Below are positions 7,021 to 12,440 of a stretch of 26,489 bases of DNA, one piece after another. Location of the stretch: the IMG/VR virus record IMGVR_UViG_3300046468_000370, positions 1 through 26,489 of that record, one strand, 5' to 3'. Under the pieces are notes generated by a model. That model saw only the letters and a list, made by a program, of their open reading frames with translations. It did not search any database and was not told the DNA's origin. The translations under genes and the position numbers were made by a program. Source of the stretch: a virus. How positions within the stretch are numbered: the first letter of the stretch is position 1; every line of letters begins with the position of its first letter.

Positions 7021-7346
7021 AAATATATATCTGTTAAAATGTCATCACTTGACGAAACGGTCACGATTCCAAAGTTCACGGGTTCACCTACGACGTCGCT
7101 GATTGTCGGGTTGATTGTTTCCGATTGATATGCAGTATAATAATATTCACCTTGTCGCAATGTGGTCGTCAATTCAAATTCATTGTATCGTTCCTTTGTC
7201 GTGCTTGTGTCGGTCGGTGTAAATGATTCGACAACCTCATCCGCAACATTGAAAATTTGAATCAAATAGTGCGGATTTGCAACCGTTGTTTTTGGTGCAA
7301 ATGTCACAACGATGCTTGTTGATATGTCCTTTTCAAGTTTTATCAT
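7017..7346 (-). CDS. small beta-rich protein of the connector region
   Basis: A 109-aa protein that looks like a single beta-sandwich: HYLIQIFNV, then RYNEFELTTT, then GEYYYTAYQS, then PVNFGIVTVS, with short turns between. I associate this pattern (a YLIQ/F strand, RYN-F, and a GEY-Y-Y strand) with uncharacterised proteins encoded near capsid and portal genes of Bacteroidota phages. It may be a head decoration or minor structural protein, but there is no direct evidence. It is the first gene of the connector/lysis block: the motif WACAAAA-N11-TACTATAC lies directly before its ATG at 7346, and a terminator precedes that. Its stop overlaps the portal start. Confidence 0.65.
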   Translation of the reverse strand: MIKLEKDISTSIVVTFAPKTTVANPHYLIQIFNVADEVVESFTPTDTSTTKERYNEFELTTTLRQGEYYYTAYQSETINPTISDVVGEPVNFGIVTVSSSDDILTDIYL

Positions 7347-7376
7347 ATCAGTATAGTATAGAAACCGAATTTTGTT
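7347..7376 (-). promoter_or_regulatory. putative phage late promoter, copy 1 (connector/lysis block)
   Basis: On the minus strand AACAAAA (7376-7370), an 11-nt spacer, TACTATAC (7358-7351), and 4 nt (TGAT) lead directly to the ATG at 7346. Two other copies at 10478-10507 and 18771-18800 keep exactly the same spacing. If TACTAT is the -10 hexamer, a start six or seven bases later would fall at the ATG, giving a leaderless mRNA. Confidence 0.75.
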
Positions 7377-7380
7377 TCAT

Positions 7381-7407
7381 AAAAAAAGGGATGAACATTG
7401 TCACCCC
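7381..7407 (-). terminator. intrinsic terminator after the capsid/tail-tube genes
   Basis: On the minus strand GGGGTGA, a 6-nt loop and TCATCCC form a stem with one mismatch or bulge, followed at once by seven T. It lies 33 bp after the stop of the gene at 7440, and the next putative late promoter begins a few bases beyond it, so it separates two transcription units. The stem is imperfect, so it may be leaky. Confidence 0.65.
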
Positions 7408-7439
7408 CTCTTTTGATTGTTTGATTTTGTGGTTTCTTG

Positions 7440-7967
7440 TTACGGTGTGTAAGTGGTTACACTCGTGTAAACCGTTGCGTCAACTTCTTTTGCAAGTGAA
7501 TCATCTTCACCGTAAAAAGCGACATCGTATTTTGAACCGTCAGCACGGTTTTTCCCTGAACCGCCTCCAATAGTTTGAAGTTGTACATATGGAAAATACC
7601 AAATTAGACCGTTCAAATCTTTTACAAAAACGTAAAGGTAACGAGAACCCGCGCCCAAAATATTCAACGCTTTTGATTTTTCTTTTTCTCGTCTTGGTAG
7701 CATGATTGAAACCGTTCGGTTGACAACGTCAACACCAGCTTCGATTCCGTCTTGCTTTTCATCTGTATATTCGGAATATCTTCTTTTGACTTGTATGTTG
7801 ATAGGGGCTTCCGCAACGGTCATCGCAGTTATTTCCCACGTTGATTCGTCTGCGGTGATTGAAGATACATCCTCCATGTCACCAACATAAATCTCGTCAA
7901 TGCCTCCCGAATTTCGTGCGCACCCAAGAGCAATCTCTTCGAGTGTCGTGCAGTTTTGTATTGGCAT
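7440..7967 (-). CDS. probable major tail tube protein
   Basis: A 175-aa, almost entirely beta-type protein: an N-terminal segment with ARNSGGIDEIYVGDMEDVSSI, a strand WEITAMTV, a long charged central hairpin (VKRRYSEYTDEKQDGIEAG then VDVVNRTVSIMLP), and a C-terminal pair (SRYLYVFVKDLNGLIWYFPY then KYDVAFYGED). Tail tube proteins are beta-sandwiches with a long hairpin of this kind. It is the first gene after the major capsid gene, and no better tube candidate exists in the window. It is separated from the capsid gene by a UUCG-loop hairpin and followed by a terminator. A head decoration protein is the main alternative. Confidence 0.52.
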   Translation of the reverse strand: MPIQNCTTLEEIALGCARNSGGIDEIYVGDMEDVSSITADESTWEITAMTVAEAPINIQVKRRYSEYTDEKQDGIEAGVDVVNRTVSIMLPRREKEKSKALNILGAGSRYLYVFVKDLNGLIWYFPYVQLQTIGGGSGKNRADGSKYDVAFYGEDDSLAKEVDATVYTSVTTYTP

Positions 7968-7993
7968 ATTTTTAAAATTTAAAGTTTGTAAAT

Positions 7994-8015
7994 AGGGCGG
8001 AACGAATCCCGCCCT
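7994..8015 (-). other. UUCG-loop hairpin after the capsid gene
   Basis: On the minus strand AGGGCGGGA and TTCCGCCCT form a 9-bp stem with one G-U pair closing on a TTCG tetraloop, 23 bp after the capsid stop. What follows (ATTTACAAAC) is not a U-run, so it is probably not an efficient terminator in this direction. The plus-strand side has TTTATT. It may act as a partial terminator that lowers expression of the next gene, or as a 3' stability element for abundant capsid mRNA. The arm AGGGCG is shared with the hairpin at 65-88. Confidence 0.6.
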
Positions 8016-8038
8016 TTATTAATTAATTTGTTTTATGC

Positions 8039-9013
8039 TTATGCACAATCCAATCCGTAAGTAACCCACTCGTTTTCGTCAGCAGTTGCCGAGTCATTTA
8101 AGAAGTTGAAACCAACTTTGAAGTCAGAACGCACACGGATAGTTTTGTCACCCGTTGTTTTTGACAAGTCGATAACGTTTAAATCTTCAGGATCAGAAAC
8201 TAAGTCAGCAAGGAAAACATAATTATCAGCTTTTGAAACTGTCATTGTGTTGTCTGACATTCCCGCGCATACTGTTAATTTATATCCAAGGAAGTTCAAT
8301 TCAGGATCTTGCGCCGTGTAAACTTCTGCTGATTGAAGTGCAACCGCTAAACGATAAGCATCCGCAACGTTTTGAGAAACACACCAAAGTACATCTTCTT
8401 TTATTTGCTTGATTCGTGTCGGTAGTGCATTGTATACCGAAGTCAATTCAGCGATAACCGTTGAACTGTTGATTGTTGTTCCTACCAATCGTTGAGCCGT
8501 TGGAATTGAAGCACCACAAAGTTGCTTTTCAAGACCGTCACAAAGACCGATAAACGTTGATGGTACGTCTGGATCGAAAGTCACCGCCGTGTCACCTTGC
8601 CACGTTAAAACCTCTAAAAGGTCAGAAACGTTTCTTGATAGTTCAGAGTACATGAATGTTGCGTATTCCGCTGGCATCCACTCACCGTTTGATCCCGCTT
8701 TCATCCAATCCGCAAGGAATGATGTTTCCATTTCATACATACACAAATCAGTTCCGATTTGAATTTTGCATGGTTCCATTTCTTTTGCACCAAGCGTTGA
8801 ATTTCCTCCTTGATAATCACAATCTCCAGGAAATAACAAAGTACCGAAAGAAAGATTTCCGATTTTTGTTTTCTCTTTGATGTTCAATACCTGACGGAAA
8901 TATGAACTTGATCTGTTTTCCAAAAGTGCTTTAGTATAAAATTCTTTTGGGTTTACTTGCAACAACGCTTCGGTTGCTACAGTCATTGACATTTTTAAAT
9001 CTCTTGTTGCCAT
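8039..9013 (-). CDS. major capsid protein
   Basis: A 324-aa protein placed between the protease-scaffold gene and the probable tail tube, as a major capsid protein would be. Its composition fits an HK97-fold coat protein: a polar N-terminal arm, a region with a glycine-rich, loop-like segment (GDCDYQGGNSTLGAK, about 63-77) and strands IQIGTDLCMYEME; a helical spine with YSELSRNVSDLLEVLTW (about 126-142); and a C-terminal axial-domain pattern of helices and strands (IKEDVLWCVSQNVADAYRLA, NFLGYKLTVCAGM, TIRVRSDFKVGFNF). Nine or so cysteines are unusual for a capsid protein but no disulphide pairing can be inferred. There is no obvious N-terminal delta domain; scaffolding appears to be supplied by the adjacent gene. 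Confidence 0.82.
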   Translation of the reverse strand: MATRDLKMSMTVATEALLQVNPKEFYTKALLENRSSSYFRQVLNIKEKTKIGNLSFGTLLFPGDCDYQGGNSTLGAKEMEPCKIQIGTDLCMYEMETSFLADWMKAGSNGEWMPAEYATFMYSELSRNVSDLLEVLTWQGDTAVTFDPDVPSTFIGLCDGLEKQLCGASIPTAQRLVGTTINSSTVIAELTSVYNALPTRIKQIKEDVLWCVSQNVADAYRLAVALQSAEVYTAQDPELNFLGYKLTVCAGMSDNTMTVSKADNYVFLADLVSDPEDLNVIDLSKTTGDKTIRVRSDFKVGFNFLNDSATADENEWVTYGLDCA

Positions 9014-9040
9014 TTTTGTTTTATTTTTGATTTTTGATTC

Positions 9041-10477
9041 CTACTTTTTTGACGCGCTAAATTTCGCAAATTTTGCAAGTTTTTCACCCATCAAGTCGAT
9101 GCGACCTTTTGGTTCGTTGCTTGATAGTTGCGTGTTGCTTTCGTCAGCCACTTCAACGTCTTCGCTTGCTTCAGCTTTCACGTCTGCAACCATGTCGTAC
9201 AATTCTTTGAACTTCGCGTCGATTTCTTCTTTTGAATAATACGCTTCCATTTCTGCTTCGTCAGCCATTTCAACTTTGACTTCTTCTTTTTCTTCGTCAG
9301 CGTATTCCGTTTTGGCTTTTGCTTCAACAACCACTTCATCTTCTTTTTCTTCGGTCATTTCAACGTTAACCTCTTCTTTTTCTTCAGTTGCTTCAACAAC
9401 TTCTTCGCTTGCGCTTTCGTCAATTGGAACGATTGAAACAATCTTGTTGCACTTGTATTCGTTTTCTGTTCCCTCGTTTTCGATTACCTCCTCAACGGTG
9501 TAAACAGAGTCACCAATTGTATGAACGCCAATCGGCAATTCAATGTGCGCATGAGGTTTCCCGTCTGCTTCCATTTCGACTTCTTTTTTTTCGTCTATCA
9601 TTTTACTATTATTTATGGATTTTAGTTTTTCAATTGCCCAATTGACACCTGACGTGCCACCCCAACCAAGCCAAGCAACGCGCCCCGCATCTTTCCACGG
9701 TGTCGATTTATTTTCTTCGCCGACTTCGGCGTTCTTTTCGTGACGCTTAAATGATGCCATTCTCGCGATTGTGTCACGGCTGATATTCTCACCCTTGCTG
9801 ATTTGGTTTGCACGAGTCCAACCGATGCGCCCCATTCCCTTAACTTCGTCACCGTATTTGTCGCGCCAATCTAAAACTTTTTGTGCGTTGTTCTTTGCGC
9901 TTTCGGGATAGTCGTTGTACGTTTCTTCAAGTTTGATTTCTGACATTTCCAACATCGCCGAATGACCATGAATTGAGAAACCCGTCAACCCTCGATTCAC
10001 ATAATCGTGATACACGTCTTTGTCGGTAAATTGCTGAACGGCAAACCAAGTCCCTTCAGGTACGTCGATTCCGTATTGCGTTTTTGATTTGTCGGTTTCG
10101 GGATTAGTCACAAGCCAAGTTTCTAATATATAAGCGGGAACGGTTTTGCTTTCGTCGTGTTCCTCATTGAATACTTGTTTGCCCGCTTGCTTTTCCATAA
10201 AGTCAACGAATACCGATTCAATGAATTCGGTTGTGACTTTGGCGTAGTATTCCTCACCCGTCAATTCGTCTTTTCGGTAAATGTTTCCAGGTGTTAAAAC
10301 GGGCGACGCAATTCGGTGCTTGATGTCGTCTTTGAAAAATACGTTTTTGGTTTGATCACTAAATGCAACGCCTTTGATTTGGATTGCGGGGTTTTCCGTG
10401 TTTGCTATTTGAAAGATTGCAAGTTCGGTATCTTCTTGATATTGTGGATCAATGGAAAGCGTATATGTTGGAATCAT
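9041..10477 (-). CDS. XkdF-like head maturation protease fused to a scaffold-like tail
   Basis: A 478-aa three-part protein. Residues 1-175 resemble the XkdF-type phage serine protease: EEHD with likely catalytic His107, then a strand pair with YILETWLVTNP and GIDVPEGTWFAVQQF, and GFSIHG with likely catalytic Ser168. Residues 190-288 form a distinct module (YPESAKNNAQKVLDW, RANQISKGE-ISRDTIARMASFKRH, AWLGWGGTSGVNWAIEKL). The rest (about 295-478) is highly acidic with VEVE/EEKEE repeats and a short helix, as in capsid scaffolds, ending in a basic tail. It lies 27 bp before the capsid gene and right after a putative late promoter. Cleavage of its own scaffold and possibly of the capsid is inferred from family knowledge. 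Confidence 0.8.
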   Translation of the reverse strand: MIPTYTLSIDPQYQEDTELAIFQIANTENPAIQIKGVAFSDQTKNVFFKDDIKHRIASPVLTPGNIYRKDELTGEEYYAKVTTEFIESVFVDFMEKQAGKQVFNEEHDESKTVPAYILETWLVTNPETDKSKTQYGIDVPEGTWFAVQQFTDKDVYHDYVNRGLTGFSIHGHSAMLEMSEIKLEETYNDYPESAKNNAQKVLDWRDKYGDEVKGMGRIGWTRANQISKGENISRDTIARMASFKRHEKNAEVGEENKSTPWKDAGRVAWLGWGGTSGVNWAIEKLKSINNSKMIDEKKEVEMEADGKPHAHIELPIGVHTIGDSVYTVEEVIENEGTENEYKCNKIVSIVPIDESASEEVVEATEEKEEVNVEMTEEKEDEVVVEAKAKTEYADEEKEEVKVEMADEAEMEAYYSKEEIDAKFKELYDMVADVKAEASEDVEVADESNTQLSSNEPKGRIDLMGEKLAKFAKFSASKK

Positions 10478-10507
10478 AACAATATAGTAAAAATGTGTAT
10501 TTTTGTA
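10478..10507 (-). promoter_or_regulatory. putative phage late promoter, copy 2 (head block)
   Basis: On the minus strand TACAAAA (10508-10502 on the plus coordinates, edge at 10508), 11 nt, TACTATAT (10489-10482), and TGTT lead into the ATG at 10477. The spacing is identical to the other two copies. The upstream half overlaps a TATTTTTG box read on the opposite strand. Confidence 0.72.
10498..10505 (+). promoter_or_regulatory. TATTTTTG box, possible promoter for the inverted gene pair
   Basis: TATTTTTG on the plus strand fits the Bacteroidota -7 consensus TAnnTTTG and lies 18 bp before the ATG at 10524. I see no convincing TTTG element 17-23 bp further upstream, so the promoter would be weak or activator-dependent. 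The late-promoter motif is absent in this orientation. The box shares bases with the upstream half of the leftward late promoter. Confidence 0.45.
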
Positions 10508-10523
10508 TTAAAAATTTAAAACT

Positions 10524-11078
10524 ATGTTAATTTTTAATCTTGAGGGTGAAGAATTTAAATGCCCAACAACGCCCGACGAAATGAGTCTTGCTCAATTCGA
10601 TGAAATAATTGCAATCAGCAATGACGAATCACTTGGATCAATTTCACGATGTTTTAAAATGCTTGAATTTTTTGGTGTTCCCGAAAAGGTTCTTGATAAT
10701 CTTTCACAAAAAGAATTCGTCGAGGCTTACAAAGCACTTGTCGATTATGAAATACCGATTGACATTGAAAAATCTATTGAAGTAAATGGGCGAACATACG
10801 AGGCGTATAACGGTGACGAATTTGAATTCAATGCCCGAACTATCGAATTGATTGAAATTGCTCAAATGAAAAATGACAATCGTTTTGCGTCGTGGGTGAT
10901 GGCAGTTGTTTACAAGGATGTTGATTTGTCTTGGACTGAACACAAAGACTGGAATCACATCAAACACAAAGCGAATTTATTTCGTAAGGAATTGACGGGT
11001 GCGCACGTCATTCCATTGTTGCCACGTTTGGCACGCCGACAAATGACACAATTAGAAGATGCAATTCAAAAAGATTAA
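10524..11078 (+). CDS. probable tail assembly chaperone, first of an inverted pair
   Basis: A 184-aa helical, soluble protein: a short beta-start (LIFNLEGEEFKCPTTPDEM), then SLAQFDEIIAI and helices through about 110, FASWVMAVVY, and a basic C-terminus with KANLFRKELTGAHVIPLLPRLARRQM. Small helical proteins with an initial ubiquitin-like strand pair and a helical remainder are typical of tail assembly chaperones, which hold the tape measure protein while the tube forms. It lies between the tail-block and head-block genes, and its downstream partner overlaps it by 20 bp in the +1 frame. It is on the plus strand, opposite almost every other gene. The call rests on context and general appearance rather than a diagnostic motif. 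Confidence 0.55.
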   Translation: MLIFNLEGEEFKCPTTPDEMSLAQFDEIIAISNDESLGSISRCFKMLEFFGVPEKVLDNLSQKEFVEAYKALVDYEIPIDIEKSIEVNGRTYEAYNGDEFEFNARTIELIEIAQMKNDNRFASWVMAVVYKDVDLSWTEHKDWNHIKHKANLFRKELTGAHVIPLLPRLARRQMTQLEDAIQKD

Positions 11079-11727
11079 TTGGTCAGACGTTTCGATTCGT
11101 GACTTTCAAGAACTTCACGACATCATGAACGCAACCGACTTAACACCGACGGGTTTTGTGTTGGAAGTTGCTGACCTTTTCCATGAATTTGACGACGACC
11201 TTTCTGAAAAGGATTTGAAAAGCCTGAAAGATTCGATTTCATTTGTATCGACACCTTGCAAACCAAAAGCAAAACAATCGGTCAACGGTAAACCGATGAT
11301 GCAATTTAGTCGAATGCCGTTGTCGAACTTTATTGAGTTGGATGTCACGCTTGTTAAAAATGATTTTTGTGATGCCTTACCGATTTGTGCGCAAATTATT
11401 TATGATTTGGGTGACGAAGTTTTTGACTTGCCCGTGACCGATGTGATTGGCGCGGTTTTAAGTTTTGCCGAATACCGTCAAAATGTATATTCAAAATATC
11501 CAAATGTTTTCATGGTTGACGACGAAGATGACATTGACGAAACTGACGACGTTGAAGCTGACGAACCAAAACAAGACGTCGCAACGGGATGGTTGAAAAT
11601 AGTTTTTTTGATGGCTGAAGGTGATTTAACAAAATACAACGATATTATTTCATCACCTCACATTTTGGTTTTCAATTGGGCGTCGTTGTCGGATAGTCTA
11701 AAATCAAAAAAGGCGTCAGGTAATTGA
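11059..11727 (+). CDS. probable tail assembly chaperone partner, second of the inverted pair
   Basis: A 222-aa acidic protein beginning inside the end of the previous gene (ATG at 11059, 20-bp overlap). It has helical N-terminal segments (VSIRDFQELHDIMN, PTGFVLEVADLFHEF), a hydrophobic middle (LPICAQIIYDLGDEVFDLPVTDVIGAVLSFAEYRQNVY), a very acidic linker around 155-173 (DDEDDIDETDDVEADE), and a C-terminal helix. A two-gene overlapping arrangement is characteristic of chaperone G/GT genes, but here the second frame is closed by a TAG just upstream, at 11053-11055, so it more likely uses its own ATG by translational coupling than a long frameshift fusion. Its stop abuts the stop of the opposing gene exactly. 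Confidence 0.52.
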   Translation: MQFKKINWSDVSIRDFQELHDIMNATDLTPTGFVLEVADLFHEFDDDLSEKDLKSLKDSISFVSTPCKPKAKQSVNGKPMMQFSRMPLSNFIELDVTLVKNDFCDALPICAQIIYDLGDEVFDLPVTDVIGAVLSFAEYRQNVYSKYPNVFMVDDEDDIDETDDVEADEPKQDVATGWLKIVFLMAEGDLTKYNDIISSPHILVFNWASLSDSLKSKKASGN

Positions 11728-12105
11728 TCAAGGTTGATTCATCAAAATGATTTCCGACGGTGACAATGTGATGTTGTCAAAGTTCAAAAGCGGGTATTCA
11801 TTTTTAAGATATGCGGAAAAGTAAATTCGGAAACGGTCGGTCGTGTTTGCAAATGACCGTGAATTGATGAAATCATTTGTCACCTGGAAACGTTCGTTCA
11901 AATAAACAAGATAAACTTCGGCGTAAACTTTGACCGTGAATGTGTAGTTTGCAGTCATAAACGACGCAACGTTGTAATCAATTTCGGCGGTGACGTCAAT
12001 TGACGAATAAAGCGCACCCGTGTCAAGTAATCCTTTTCGACGAATGTCATCTTTCAGTTTTCTTGTGAATCGGCGATCCACGTCTTTGGGTGTTCTAAAT
12101 GCCAT
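11728..12105 (-). CDS. gp10-like tail completion/connector protein, second copy
   Basis: A 125-aa protein with a basic N-terminal helix (DVDRRFTRKLKDDIRRKG), the pattern LLDTGALYSSIDVTAEI (26-42) and beta-strands YTFTVKVYAEVYLVYLNERF. A basic helix, then TG-L-SS, then strands is the arrangement of HK97 gp10-like connector proteins that help close the head-tail joint. The preceding gene shows the same arrangement (VRTGRMKNT), so the pair are likely distant paralogues or partners. Its ATG overlaps the stop of that gene by one base (TAATG). Its own stop is immediately adjacent to the stop of the opposing plus-strand gene. Confidence 0.5.
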   Translation of the reverse strand: MAFRTPKDVDRRFTRKLKDDIRRKGLLDTGALYSSIDVTAEIDYNVASFMTANYTFTVKVYAEVYLVYLNERFQVTNDFINSRSFANTTDRFRIYFSAYLKNEYPLLNFDNITLSPSEIILMNQP

Positions 12106-12440
12106 TATTCAAATTGTCTGTCAATTAACCAATCAATCCACTTGTCATAAACTTTATCCAATGCCTCTTGAACTCGTGGTCGATTGAATGTTTTGTCGGT
12201 TATGTTTCGCGGTGCAATGTGTCGCGTTCCCTTATCTACAAAGATATAGTAAAATTGCGAATTCACGTCTTTGATGAAAAAGATGTCACGACCGAAGTCA
12301 TAACCGACTTTGACTTTTGTCGTGTTCTTCATGCGCCCCGTTCGAACCGCGCCGACCTCAACAATTTGTTTTTTGATTTCGGCGTTTATCGTTCGGGTAC
12401 ATGCCCCCAATTGCGATATAAATAATTGACGTGAACTCAA
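12105..12440 (-). CDS. gp10-like tail completion/connector protein, first copy
   Basis: A 111-aa protein: N-terminal helix (LGACTRTINAEIKKQIVEVG), AVRTGRMKNTTKVKVGY (31-47), strand-turn YYIFVDKGTRHIAPRNI (64-80), and a C-terminal helix RVQEALDKVYDKWIDWL. The RTGR and VDKGTRHI-PRNI features are typical of HK97 gp10-like proteins. No ATG is available upstream or near the N-terminus. The likely start is the TTG at 12440, which overlaps the tape measure stop as TTGA, so coupled initiation at a non-ATG codon is inferred. The next ATG would remove the first helix. Confidence 0.62.
   Translation of the reverse strand: MSSRQLFISQLGACTRTINAEIKKQIVEVGAVRTGRMKNTTKVKVGYDFGRDIFFIKDVNSQFYYIFVDKGTRHIAPRNITDKTFNRPRVQEALDKVYDKWIDWLIDRQFE

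Noticed and set aside
11050-11080. Programmed ribosomal frameshift joining the two plus-strand chaperone genes.
   Set aside because: The second gene is in the +1 frame, the overlap is only 20 bp, no good slippery heptamer is in phase, and a TAG just upstream (11053-11055) closes the second frame. Own-start coupling is simpler.
12245-12275. A fourth late promoter at the TATAGTA sequence inside the gp10-like gene.
   Set aside because: It lacks the TTTTGT half at the fixed 11-nt spacing and is not next to a start codon.
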